A stretch of 64,000 nucleotides of DNA, from contig CCNA01000012.1 in the NCBI GenBank assembly GCA_000824805.1, positions 124,001 through 188,000 of the forward strand. Direction: 5' to 3'. Of the stretch, positions 28,168-36,830 are shown in pieces. Under the pieces are notes generated by a model. The model was not told the DNA's origin. It did not search any database and was given only the letters and a program-made list of their open reading frames with translations. Position numbers and translations under genes: made by a program. How positions within the stretch are numbered: position 1 is the first letter of the stretch; the number at the start of each line of letters is the position of its first letter. The stretch is from Mesorhizobium sp. SOD10 (GTDB lineage: Bacteria > Pseudomonadota > Alphaproteobacteria > Rhizobiales > Rhizobiaceae).

Positions 28168-28363
28168 CTCGTCATCCACGGGCGAAGCAGCCGCGAAGCG
28201 GCGTCGCGGAGACCCGAGAATCCATTCCGTGACTTGGCGCGAATGGTAAAGACGGCGCAGAACAGGGGTCGTTCTGCACCGCCGTGACGCTCATAGGTAA
28301 CGGAATGGATTCTATGGTCTACGCCGCGTCGCTTCGCTCCCTGCTCCGCCATAGAATGACGAC
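28168..28363. repeat. Palindromic intergenic repeat element (about 195 bp)
   Basis: AGAATCCATTCCGT (28217-28230) and ACGGAATGGATTCT (28300-28313) are exact inverted copies; outside them GCGAAGCGGCGTCG and CGCCGCGTCGCTTCGC also face each other, and CGTCAT occurs at both ends. The element resembles the mosaic palindromic repeats scattered in rhizobial genomes. It carries no gene. It sits between patatin and the Pit terminator. Confidence 0.6.
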
Positions 28364-28450
28364 GTGAGGGGCGCCTCGGCTATCCCCAGCGCTACGTCGA
28401 CGCAACAAATACATCCCTTGCGACTCGTGTCCCGAACATGGGTTTTGCCC

Positions 28451-28487
28451 AAAAAAGGCAGCACCGGCGACCGGCGCTGCCTTTTTT
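28451..28487. terminator. Bidirectional rho-independent terminator
   Basis: AAAAAAGGCAGC (28451-28462) pairs perfectly with GCTGCCTTTTTT (28476-28487). It has a T-run on both strands. It ends the pit transcript on the minus strand and may also stop readthrough from the patatin gene. Confidence 0.9.
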
Positions 28488-28505
28488 GGAGGACGCTTGC
28501 GCCGC

Positions 28506-30116
28506 TCAAGAGACGTGGCGGAAGATCACGAACAGCACGAAGGCCAGCGCGATCGAGCAGGGCAGCGTGAGCACCCAGGCCAGCAGAAGGTTGCGCACGG
28601 TCGACCACTGCAGGCCGGAGCCGTTGGCCGCCATCGTGCCGGCGACGCCGGACGACAGCACATGGGTGGTGGACACCGGCAGGCCGAGGCGGTCGGCCAT
28701 GCCGATGGTGATCATCGCCACCAGCTCGGCGGCGGCGCCCTGGCCGTAGGTCAGGTGGCTTTTGCCGATCTTCTCGCCGACGGTGACGACGATGCGCTTC
28801 CAGCCGACCATGGTGCCGAGCCCGAGCGCCAGCGCCACGGCGATCTTCACCCACAGCGGGATGAACTTCGTCGCGTTGTCTACCGCCTTGTGATAGTCGG
28901 TGACCGCTTTGAGGTCGTCGGCCTGCATCGGCAGCAACTGCTTCTTGTCGATCAGCTTCAGCGCTTCGCCGATCAGGTAGATGTCGTTGCGCGCGTTGCT
29001 GACCAGATCGGTCGGAACCTTGTCGACCGTGGCGTAAGGCTGCAGCCCGGCTGTCGTGTTGTGAATATAGGTCTGCAGCGCGAGCGTCGTCTGATCGTTC
29101 CACGACTTGCTGCGCACGGCTTCCTGCACGGCCGCCTTGGCAGCGTTGGCGTCCGCGACGGTGACGCCGGGCTTGACGTATTTGCCCAGCGCCTGCTCGA
29201 CAGACACCGATGCCGACTTGTAGGCGTCGAGATAGTTGATGTCGGGTGTGCGGTTGAGCGCGTAAGCCGTCGGCACCACGCCGATCAGGATCAGCATGAT
29301 CAGGCCCATGCCCTTCTGGCCGTCATTGGAGCCATGCGCGAAGCTGACGCCGGTGCAGGTGAAGATCAGCAGCGCGCGGATCCACCATGGCGGCGGCGTG
29401 TTGCCCTTCGGCGCCTCGTAGAGCGCCGGGTTGCGCACCAGGAGCTTCATTGCATAGAGCAGCGCCGCGGCGGCGAAGAAGCCGACGATCGGCGAAACCA
29501 GCAAGGTGGTGCCGACATTGGTCGCCTGACCCCAGTCGACGCCGCTGGTGGCGCTGCCGGCCGGAGCCATGAACTGGTTGGCAAGGCCGACGCCGATGAT
29601 CGAGCCGACCATCGTGTGCGAGCTCGAGGCCGGCAGGCCGAGGAACCAGGTGCCCAGGTTCCACAGGATGGCGGCGACCAAAAGCTCGAACACCATGGCG
29701 AAACCGGACGACGACCCGACCTGGAGGATGAGCTCGACCGGCAGCAGTGACAGGATGCCGAACGCCACCGCGCCGCTCGAGGTCAACACGCCGAGGAAGT
29801 TGAAGACGCCCGACCACATGACGGCGAATTCGGCCGGCAGCGAACGCGTGTAGATGACGGTGGCAACAGCGTTGGCGGTGTCGTGGAAGCCGTTGACGAA
29901 CTCGAAGCCCAGGGCAATCAGAAGCGCGATGCCGAGCAAGATCCATGGCACCGTCTTGGCGATGGCCAGATCCTGGCTGAGCGCATAGCCGACATAGATG
30001 ATGCCGGCGAGCACCAGCACGCCGAAAGCCGGCAGGAACCATTTGGCCCCGCCCGATTGTTCCAGGGGATGATCCGGTCTCGGGATTCCCGCCTCACTGG
30101 AAACTACGTCCACCAT
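28506..30116 (-). CDS. pit: PiT-family inorganic phosphate transporter
   Basis: 536 residues with two PiT halves: the first has FEFVNGFHDTANAVATVIYTRSL, the second SFAHGSNDGQKGMGLIMLILIG, and both GxNDxx/FHDTAN repeats are visible. About ten membrane helices are suggested. It is a low-affinity metal-phosphate:proton symporter. A soluble segment of about 150 residues (EQALGKYVKPGV to KAVTDYHKAVD) interrupts the two halves, larger than in E. coli PitA. The usual rhizobial partner (a DUF47 gene just upstream of pit) is absent. The ATG at 30116 follows AAAGGAGTGGGACA. An array of palindromes lies upstream. Confidence 0.93.
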   Translation of the reverse strand: MVDVVSSEAGIPRPDHPLEQSGGAKWFLPAFGVLVLAGIIYVGYALSQDLAIAKTVPWILLGIALLIALGFEFVNGFHDTANAVATVIYTRSLPAEFAVMWSGVFNFLGVLTSSGAVAFGILSLLPVELILQVGSSSGFAMVFELLVAAILWNLGTWFLGLPASSSHTMVGSIIGVGLANQFMAPAGSATSGVDWGQATNVGTTLLVSPIVGFFAAAALLYAMKLLVRNPALYEAPKGNTPPPWWIRALLIFTCTGVSFAHGSNDGQKGMGLIMLILIGVVPTAYALNRTPDINYLDAYKSASVSVEQALGKYVKPGVTVADANAAKAAVQEAVRSKSWNDQTTLALQTYIHNTTAGLQPYATVDKVPTDLVSNARNDIYLIGEALKLIDKKQLLPMQADDLKAVTDYHKAVDNATKFIPLWVKIAVALALGLGTMVGWKRIVVTVGEKIGKSHLTYGQGAAAELVAMITIGMADRLGLPVSTTHVLSSGVAGTMAANGSGLQWSTVRNLLLAWVLTLPCSIALAFVLFVIFRHVS

Positions 30117-30198
30117 TGTCCCACTCCTTTTGCATTGCAGCAAAGAACCGGGAAGGACGGTATGTCCCCAGGATGAAGCTGGTGTGACGCTCTTAACC

Positions 30199-30265
30199 GT
30201 TTGGTCACCACCAAACCGGTTGGTCACCACCACCAAACAGTTTGGTCACCACCAAACAGTTTGGC
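30199..30265. promoter_or_regulatory. Tandem palindrome array upstream of pit
   Basis: GTTTGGTCACCACCAAAC occurs at 30199-30216 and 30240-30257, with degenerate copies around 30218-30238 and 30259. Read another way, ACCAAACAGTTTGGT (30232-30246) is a perfect palindrome with relatives at 30210 and 30251. The array lies 83-150 bp before the pit start. It looks like a repeated operator, possibly grown by slippage. It is not a Pho box. Confidence 0.6.
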
Positions 30266-30268
30266 CAC

Positions 30269-30802
30269 CTATCCCGCTATCTTCAGGAGTGAGGATACCA
30301 AGAGCTTGCGCTCGTCTTCGGAAAGCACGTCTGAATCGAACAGATTCATGCTGCGCATCCCCTCAATGGCCAGAAAGCAGACCAACAGCGAGCCGAGGTC
30401 CGCCGTCTCCCCCTTCAGCCGCTCGAACAGCTGGTGCTTGAAGGCTTTTATCGGTGTCAGGAAATCGGGATCCTCCGCGATGGCCGAGAACATCCAGGAC
30501 GCCGAGGGTTTCGGCCGCTCGCAGTCGTCGGCCGACAGCTTGATATAGGCCGAGAGCACGCTTTCGTGGCCGGCCTCGGCGGCACGGGCCTCCAGCGCCT
30601 TCTGGAAATCGCTGAGATAGTTCTCGACCAGCCCCTGCATCAGCTTGGCCTTGGTCGGGAAATTGTAGAGCAGGCCGCCTTTCGACACTCCGGCGCGGCT
30701 GGCGACCGCGTCGAGCGACAGGCTTCCCGGGCCTGCCTCGCGTGCAACGTCGGCGGCGGCGGCAAGTATCTTTTCGCGTGAGTTTGCCCTGGGTGCTCTC
30801 AT
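30269..30802 (-). CDS. TetR-family regulator of the RND efflux genes
   Basis: 177 residues. The N-terminal helix-turn-helix is SREKILAAAADVAREAGPGSLSLDAVASRAGVSKGGLLYNFPTKAKLMQGLV, a typical TetR domain with the GVSKGGLLYNFPTK recognition region. The C-terminal ligand domain is short but in line with the TetR_C group found beside RND pumps. It is divergent from the pump operon, so repression of that operon is the simplest idea; the shared region 30803-30948 carries TTGACA at 30835. No copy of the pit palindrome lies there. Confidence 0.85.
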   Translation of the reverse strand: MRAPRANSREKILAAAADVAREAGPGSLSLDAVASRAGVSKGGLLYNFPTKAKLMQGLVENYLSDFQKALEARAAEAGHESVLSAYIKLSADDCERPKPSASWMFSAIAEDPDFLTPIKAFKHQLFERLKGETADLGSLLVCFLAIEGMRSMNLFDSDVLSEDERKLLVSSLLKIAG

Positions 30803-30948
30803 CGCGCCTCCCCCTACATTAGCCTAGGCGGAATTGACAAGACCGTCCAGCCGGTACAGTAAGGCGCGCCATTTGAAATCGGGACCTGTCGTCGATATGT
30901 GTCCCGGCATCGATCGATTTGCCTGTTGCCGGCTCGAGGGGACCATCC

Positions 30949-32229
30949 GTGAAGCGCTTTTTTATCATCGCCGGATTCTTGCTGCTGCTCGCCTTGGTGT
31001 GCATTGGCATCGTTGGCTTCAATTTCATGCGCGACGCCGGCATCAAGCAATATTTCGCCACCATGAAGCCGCCGGCCGCGACGGTTTCGACAGTGACGGT
31101 CAAGCCGTCGGAATGGACCCCCGGCGTCGAGGCGATCGGCACCGTCAATGCCGTGCGCGGCGTCGACCTTACCGTCGAGACAAGCGGCATCGTCAAGGAC
31201 ATCCTCTTCCACGCCAACCAGAAGGTTGCCGCCAACGCGGTGCTCCTGCAACTGGACGACGCGGTGGAGAAAGCCGACCTGGTGGCGCAGAAGGCGCAAG
31301 CCGCCTCGGACCAGGCCGCGCTGACCCGCGCGGTCGAATTGCAGCGGCGCGGCGTCGGGACGGACGCGACGCTCGACGCCGCGCGCGCCGCTGCGGACGC
31401 CTCGGCCGCGCAGGTCAACAAGCTGCAGGCGGTGCTCGACCAGAAGCAGCTGTCCGCGCCCTTCGGCGGCACGGTCGGCATTCCGAAGATCGATATCGGC
31501 CAGTATCTGGCCCCCGGCAACTCGGTGGTGACGATCCAGGACCTGGACACGATGCGGGTCGACTTCACGGTTCCCGAGCAACAGCTGCCGCTGCTCAAGA
31601 TCGGCCAGACCGTCAAGCTTGGCAGCAGCATCGCCGACATGCCCTTTGCCGGCTCCATCCGCGGCATCGACCCCAAGATCGACCCGGCAAGCCGGCTGGT
31701 CTCGATCCGCGGCGAGGTCGCCAATCCGGAAGGCAAGCTGACGCCCGGCCAGTTCGTCCAGATCCGTGTCGAGCTGCCGCAGGAAAACAACGTCATCTCC
31801 GTGCCGCAGACGGCTGTGACGACGAGCCTCTACGGTGATTATGTCTTCGTGGTTCAGCCCGCGAAACCCGCCGAGGGCGCGGCTCCGGCTCCGGCAAAAC
31901 CGGATGAGCAGAAGGCCGGCGCCGATAAGGCGGCCGGCGATGCCGCCAAGCCGCAGGCCGACGCCTCCAAGCCTGCGGACAATGCGGCGAAACCGGCCGA
32001 CGCCGCCGCCAAGCCGGCCGAGGCCGCGCAGCAGCCGGCGCTCACCATCTCGCAAGTCTTCGTGAAGCTCGGCCGCCGCAACAACGGCATGGTCGAGATC
32101 GTCCAGGGCCTCAAGGATGGCGACCAGGTCGTGACGGCGGGTCAGAACCGGCTCTTCAACGGCATGTCGGTTGCCGTCGACAACACCGTCGACCCCAGCA
32201 AATCGGCGAACAAGCAGGTTCAGCAATGA
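30949..32229 (+). CDS. RND efflux periplasmic adaptor (membrane-fusion protein)
   Basis: 426 residues starting at a GTG preceded by GAGGGG. One N-terminal helix (VKRFFIIAGFLLLLALVCIGIVG) anchors it in the inner membrane. The lipoyl and hairpin parts are at AIGTVNAVRGVDLTVETSGIV and KADLVAQKAQAASDQAALTRAV, and SAPFGGTVG marks the return lipoyl half. About residues 305-361 form a Lys/Ala/Pro low-complexity insert (AAKPADAAAKPAEA) between the beta-barrel and the final domain, which is unusual. It couples the permease to an outer-membrane channel that is not encoded here. ATGA overlap with the permease gene. Confidence 0.9.
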   Translation: MKRFFIIAGFLLLLALVCIGIVGFNFMRDAGIKQYFATMKPPAATVSTVTVKPSEWTPGVEAIGTVNAVRGVDLTVETSGIVKDILFHANQKVAANAVLLQLDDAVEKADLVAQKAQAASDQAALTRAVELQRRGVGTDATLDAARAAADASAAQVNKLQAVLDQKQLSAPFGGTVGIPKIDIGQYLAPGNSVVTIQDLDTMRVDFTVPEQQLPLLKIGQTVKLGSSIADMPFAGSIRGIDPKIDPASRLVSIRGEVANPEGKLTPGQFVQIRVELPQENNVISVPQTAVTTSLYGDYVFVVQPAKPAEGAAPAPAKPDEQKAGADKAAGDAAKPQADASKPADNAAKPADAAAKPAEAAQQPALTISQVFVKLGRRNNGMVEIVQGLKDGDQVVTAGQNRLFNGMSVAVDNTVDPSKSANKQVQQ

Positions 32230-35200
32230 GCTTTTCCGATCTCTTCATTCGCCGGCCGGTGCTCTCGACGGTGCTGGCATGCATGATCCTGCTTCTGGGC
32301 TTCCAGGGCATCTTCGGCTTGTCGATCCGCCAGTATCCGAAGGTCGACGAGACGGCGATCACCATCACCACGGCCTATCCCGGCGCCAGCGCCGATCTGA
32401 TCCAGGGCTTCATATCGGCGCCGATCGCGCGCGCCGTCGCCTCGACCGAAAACATCGACTACGTCACCTCGTCCAGCCGTCCGTCTTCGAGCACGGTCAC
32501 GGTGCAGATGAAGCTCGGCTCCAATCCGGACGTCGCGCTCGCCGAGGTGTTGTCCAAGGTCCAGGGCGTGCGCGGCACCCTGCCGGAGGCCTCCAAGGAC
32601 CCGGTTATCGTCAAGGGCACCGGGCAGCAGTTCGCGATGATGTACATCTCGATGCAGAATCCGAACATGACGAAGGAGCAGCTCACCGAATATATCGAGC
32701 GCGTCATCCGGCCTCGCATCTCGACCGTGGAAGGTGTCGCCGACGTCCAGATCTTCGGGGCCCAGGAATATTCCATGCGCATCTGGATCGACCCGGTCCG
32801 GCTCGCCGCGCGCGGCGCCACGGCGGTGGACGTGCTCACCGCCATCAACAATTCGAACTTTCTGTCGGCCCCCGGCAATACCCAGAACGAATATGTGGTG
32901 TCCTCGATCACCGTGCACTCGACCTTGCAGACGCCCGAGGCCTTCGCCGAGCTGCCGATCCGCTCGACGAACGGCGAGGTTGTGCGCCTGCGCGATGTCG
33001 CGCGTGTCGAGCTCGGCGCGGAGAACACCGACACCAGGGTGAGCTTCAACGGCAAGCCGGGAACCTTCCTGGCCATCTTCCCGACGCCGGCGGCGAACCC
33101 GCTGACGACGGCGGCTGCCCTCACCAAGCTCGTGCCGCAAATCCAGGAAACGCTGCCGAAAGGCATGACGATCGAGATCGTCTACGACGCCACCGGCCAG
33201 ATCAGCGCCTCGATCGAGGAAGTGTTCAAGACCATCGGCGAGGCCGTCGCCATCGTCATCGTGGTGATCCTTCTATTCCTGGGCTCGTTCCGCTCGGTGA
33301 TGATGCCGATCGTCACCATCCCGCTGTCGCTGATCGGCGTCTGCTTCATCCTGTTCGCAGTCGGTTACTCGATCAACCTTCTGTCGCTGCTGGCCATGGT
33401 GCTGGCGATCGGCCTTGTCGTCGACGACGCGATCGTGGTGGTGGAGAACATCCACCGCCACATGGAGGAGGATCACATGTCGCCGATGCAGGCGGCCTTC
33501 AACGGCATGCGCGAGATCGCGACCGCCATCGTGGCGATGACCATCACGCTGGCTGCCGTGTTCGCCCCGCTTGCCTTCACCGGCGGCCTGACCGGCGCGC
33601 TGTTCCGCGAATTCGCGGTGACGCTGGCCGGCTCCGTGGTGCTATCGGGCCTGATCGCCATGACGATCACGCCGATGATGTCCGCCCGCCTGCTGAAGCC
33701 GGGCCAGCACGGCCGCTTCCAGCGCATCGTCGATGGGACCTTCAGCCGTGTCGAGCGTGTCTATGAGCGGGCGGTCACCGCCTCGCTCAGGAACCGGCCG
33801 GTGACGCTGATCATCGTCGTCGCGCTTGTCGCCCTCACCGGCTTCATGTTCACCAAGACCTCGACCGAGCTCGCGCCGGAAGAAGATCAGGGCTTCCTCC
33901 TGTCGTTGGTGACCGCGCCGCGCTATGCGACGTCGGATTACACCGAGACCTACGTCAACCAGATCCTCGGCCTTGTGAAGGACATTCCCGAGACCCGGGC
34001 GCAGTTCTCGGCCGTTGCCTTTGGCGGCGCCACCAACAGCGCCTTTGTCGGCTTCGCCTTCAAGGACTGGGCGGACCGCAAGCGCAATTCGAAGGAACTG
34101 CAGGCCGACATCACCGCACGGCTCGCCAAGGTCGCCGGCGTTCAGGCCTTCGTCTTTGCGCCGCCAACGCTGCCGGGTTCCGGCGGCGGCCTGCCGATTT
34201 CCATGGTCGTGCGCTCCACCGGCGACCCTTCTGAAGTCTTCGAGCAGGCGGAGAAGATCAAGAACAAGGCGCAGGCCTCGGGTCGCTTCATCGTCGTCCA
34301 GAACTCGATGGCTTACGATGCGCCCCAGGTGACCGTCACCATCGACCGTGAGCGCGCGGCGGCGTTGAACCTGCCGATCGCCGATATCGGCAACACGTTG
34401 ACGCTTCTGGTCGGCGGCGCCGAGGTGGCGCAGTTCGATCGCGACTCCAACAGCTACGACATCATCCCGCAGGTGCCGCAGGAATTCCGCGACAATCCCG
34501 AGAAGCTCGGCGAATATTTCGTTCGCAGCGTCGACGGCAAGATGGTGCCGCTGTCGGCGGTCGTGAAGATTTCGACCAATGCCTCGCCGGCGGCCATCGA
34601 GCAGTTCAACCAGTTGAATTCCTCGACGATCTCGGCCCTGCCCTTGCCCGGCGTGACCACCGGCGACGGCCTCAAGGTGCTGGAGGATCTCGCCAGGGAG
34701 ACGCTGCCCGACACCTTCTTCATCGACTATTCGGGCCAGTCGCGGCAGGAAAAGGAACAGGGCAACACCATCCTGATCGCCTTCGCAGCGGCCGTGATCG
34801 TGATCTATCTGGTGCTGGCGGCCCAGTTCGAGAGCTTCCGCGACCCGCTGATCATCATGATGGCGGTGCCGCTGTCGATCTTCGGCGCGATCGTGCCGCT
34901 CAACATCGGCCTGGGCACGCTCAACATCTACACCCAGGTCGGCCTGATCACGCTGATCGGGCTCATCACCAAGCACGGCATTCTGCTGGTCGAGTTCGCC
35001 AACCAGCAGCGCGAGATCCACGGTATGCGCCGCCGCGATGCCATCATCGCTTCGGCCAAGGTGCGCCTGCGGCCGATCCTGATGACCACGGCGGCCATGG
35101 CGCTCGGGGTCGTGCCGCTGATCGTCTCCAGCGGCGCGGGTGCGGCCGCGCGCTATTCGATGGGCCTGGTGATCTTCACCGGCATCCTGGTCGGCACCAT

Positions 35201-35309
35201 GTTCACGCTCTTCGTCGTTCCGATGTTCTACACCTTCATCGCCAGCAAGGACCTGCCCCATCTTGCCGAAAAGCCCGATCCGAAGCTGATGCCGGCGCTG
35301 CCGAGCTGA
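32226..35309 (+). CDS. RND efflux permease (AcrB/MexF-like)
   Basis: 1027 residues, the standard HAE1 length. The N terminus MSFSDLFIRRPVLSTVLACMI and the motifs GLVVDDAIVVVENIHRHME (proton-relay Asp pair in helix 4) and LIGLITKHGILLVEFANQQRE are diagnostic. Twelve helices and two large periplasmic loops are expected. It is driven by protons and exports drugs or other toxic compounds; the substrate is unknown. It overlaps the adaptor gene by ATGA and is followed by a strong terminator. No outer-membrane protein follows, so a shared TolC-type channel is probably used. Confidence 0.95.
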   Translation: MSFSDLFIRRPVLSTVLACMILLLGFQGIFGLSIRQYPKVDETAITITTAYPGASADLIQGFISAPIARAVASTENIDYVTSSSRPSSSTVTVQMKLGSNPDVALAEVLSKVQGVRGTLPEASKDPVIVKGTGQQFAMMYISMQNPNMTKEQLTEYIERVIRPRISTVEGVADVQIFGAQEYSMRIWIDPVRLAARGATAVDVLTAINNSNFLSAPGNTQNEYVVSSITVHSTLQTPEAFAELPIRSTNGEVVRLRDVARVELGAENTDTRVSFNGKPGTFLAIFPTPAANPLTTAAALTKLVPQIQETLPKGMTIEIVYDATGQISASIEEVFKTIGEAVAIVIVVILLFLGSFRSVMMPIVTIPLSLIGVCFILFAVGYSINLLSLLAMVLAIGLVVDDAIVVVENIHRHMEEDHMSPMQAAFNGMREIATAIVAMTITLAAVFAPLAFTGGLTGALFREFAVTLAGSVVLSGLIAMTITPMMSARLLKPGQHGRFQRIVDGTFSRVERVYERAVTASLRNRPVTLIIVVALVALTGFMFTKTSTELAPEEDQGFLLSLVTAPRYATSDYTETYVNQILGLVKDIPETRAQFSAVAFGGATNSAFVGFAFKDWADRKRNSKELQADITARLAKVAGVQAFVFAPPTLPGSGGGLPISMVVRSTGDPSEVFEQAEKIKNKAQASGRFIVVQNSMAYDAPQVTVTIDRERAAALNLPIADIGNTLTLLVGGAEVAQFDRDSNSYDIIPQVPQEFRDNPEKLGEYFVRSVDGKMVPLSAVVKISTNASPAAIEQFNQLNSSTISALPLPGVTTGDGLKVLEDLARETLPDTFFIDYSGQSRQEKEQGNTILIAFAAAVIVIYLVLAAQFESFRDPLIIMMAVPLSIFGAIVPLNIGLGTLNIYTQVGLITLIGLITKHGILLVEFANQQREIHGMRRRDAIIASAKVRLRPILMTTAAMALGVVPLIVSSGAGAAARYSMGLVIFTGILVGTMFTLFVVPMFYTFIASKDLPHLAEKPDPKLMPALPS

Positions 35310-35331
35310 GACAGCGACCAAAGCGAAAAAC

Positions 35332-35364
35332 AAAAGAGGCCGGAAAACTCCGGCCTCTTTTTTT
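35332..35364 (+). terminator. Rho-independent terminator of the RND operon
   Basis: AAAAGAGGCCGGA pairs with TCCGGCCTCTTTT across a four-base loop and is followed by a T-run. It lies 22 bp after the permease stop. Confidence 0.9.
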
Positions 35365-35433
35365 GGCGGCTGCCTCACGGCTTCGCGATCAACGGAAGGC
35401 GGCAACCGGCCTGCTACTTTATCCCAATGCTTG

Positions 35434-35889
35434 TTATTTGACGATGACGATGCTGGTGTTGGAGGGCCCGAAGACCTCGACCAGCTGATAGAAATCGGCA
35501 GCCGCATCGGGATGCAGCCGCACGCAGCCATGCGAGGCGGGACGGCCGAGACGGCTGATGGCGTAGGTGGCGTGAACGGCATAGCCGCCGCTGAAGAACA
35601 CCGAATGCGGCATCGGCGCGTTGTCGTATTTCTTCGAATACCACATCTCATGCATGCGGGTCGGCTTGAACGAACCGGTCGGCGTGATGTGCCCCCTGGC
35701 GCCGGTCGACACCTTCCAAATGTAAGTCGGACGGCCATCGACCGTGACTTCCATGATCTGCTGCGACAGCGAGACCTTGGCGACGATCTGATTGGCGTGG
35801 GCGGCGTTGCCGGTGCCGAACAGCAGCGCCGCGCCGGTGAGCGCGGCGGCGGTGATATGGATGAGCTTGGCGGAAATGGCGGTATGCAT
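35434..35889 (-). CDS. Periplasmic L,D-transpeptidase (YkuD domain)
   Basis: 151 residues with a signal peptide (first about 32 residues, ending in AHA before NQIVAKV). The YkuD core is complete: SLSQQIMEVTVDGRPTYIWKVSTG, HEMWYSKKYD, AVHATYAISRLGRPASHGCVRLHPDAA with the catalytic His and Cys of HxxxxxxxSHGCVRL. It makes 3-3 cross-links or attaches proteins to peptidoglycan in the periplasm. It is monocistronic and lies between the RND terminator and a divergent region with small membrane genes. Confidence 0.93.
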   Translation of the reverse strand: MHTAISAKLIHITAAALTGAALLFGTGNAAHANQIVAKVSLSQQIMEVTVDGRPTYIWKVSTGARGHITPTGSFKPTRMHEMWYSKKYDNAPMPHSVFFSGGYAVHATYAISRLGRPASHGCVRLHPDAAADFYQLVEVFGPSNTSIVIVK

Positions 35890-36178
35890 GACGATCCCTC
35901 TCTGTTTTTTGCCGGTCGCGCCGGCTTCAATTTCGATGGGCTCTTATCGTGATCGTCGGTTTCCGACCTATTTCGCTTGATGCTCGTTTCTGTTTCGAAT
36001 TCGTTTCTGCAAGTTAACGGCAAAGGCCGGCTGAACGACACCGGAAGTCTTTTCGGGACGTGACGGTCAGGCGCCGTACAATGAGCTTCACCCGGAAACG
36101 AAAGTTCATTTTGCCTTTATATGAAAGACATAGGGCCGTTGTCGAAACCAATCTGCAACAAAGTGCGGCCACGGCGGC

Positions 36179-36565
36179 ATGATCTGGATACAGGCCGGCG
36201 GCAGATTTGACGCAACGGGAACAGACATCTGCAAACGAAAATGGGCAGGAAATCGAAACTGGCTTCTCGGGATTAGCGTCCCGGCGATCGCGCTCGGTGG
36301 CGCCGGCTCAGTGGCCGGCAGCCCGGCGACGACGCCGGCGGCGATGAGTACCGGCGAGATTTCGACCCTGCACATGGCTCTGTTCATCGCCACGGTCTGG
36401 ATTGTTTCCAGCCTGCGCGTCCACCGGCTGAAGGCCCTCTGGCGGGTCGGCCGTCGGCTGACGAGGACGCGCGGCCCCTCCGGCTACTTGCTGCCGAGAG
36501 GACCGAAGGCCCGCGCCGCAGCGGGGGGCTCCGTCAGCGGCGCGGGCGCTTCGGGAGTTTCCTGA
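36179..36565 (+). CDS. Hypothetical membrane protein
   Basis: The frame is 128 residues with two hydrophobic stretches (NWLLGISVPAIALGGAGSVAG and MALFIATVWIVSSLRV) and a basic tail. Coding bias is good from about residue 32. No good ribosome-binding site precedes the ATG at 36179; ATGs at 36344 and 36374 are alternatives. I do not recognise a family. It lies 31 bp before the next small membrane gene in the same direction, so the two may form a unit. The stretch 35890-36178 before it holds no evident gene. Confidence 0.4.
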   Translation: MIWIQAGGRFDATGTDICKRKWAGNRNWLLGISVPAIALGGAGSVAGSPATTPAAMSTGEISTLHMALFIATVWIVSSLRVHRLKALWRVGRRLTRTRGPSGYLLPRGPKARAAAGGSVSGAGASGVS

Positions 36566-36596
36566 AGCGCGACGATATCGAGATTGGGGATAGGAC

Positions 36597-36761
36597 ATGA
36601 AGACGAATATTGCCGCCTCGGTGCTTTCCGCGCTCCTTTACGCGCAAGGCCTGCTCGGCTTCGCCGCGCTGGCGACCGTGCTGCTGAAGGAGCGCGCCCC
36701 GGCCGAGATAACCGTCAGCGCCAACGTTCCAACTGGACCCTCGGTCGTCGTGGTGCGCTGA
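36597..36761 (+). CDS. Small membrane protein, 54 residues
   Basis: Starts MKTNIAASVLSALLYAQGLL and continues as one hydrophobic helix to about residue 30, followed by KERAPAEITV and ending VVVVR. ATTGGGGATAGGAC before the ATG gives a plausible ribosome-binding site. Third-position GC is high. The predicted topology is one helix with a short tail of 24 residues. No family was recognised. It ends 70 bp before the stop of the convergent degenerate response regulator gene. Confidence 0.6.
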   Translation: MKTNIAASVLSALLYAQGLLGFAALATVLLKERAPAEITVSANVPTGPSVVVVR

Positions 36762-36830
36762 ACGCCGGGCGCCGGCCCAAATGACCACCGCTTGGGGAAT
36801 CCGATGCTCGACAACCTCGCCGACCTGAAC

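Noticed and set aside
30199..30265. Operator for the TetR gene next to the pit array
   Set aside because: The same palindrome does not occur in the shared promoter region of that regulator and the efflux genes.
33642..36041. A 799-residue antisense frame through the RND permease end and the transpeptidase region
   Set aside because: It crosses a strong terminator and overlaps two real genes; its composition is a shadow of them.
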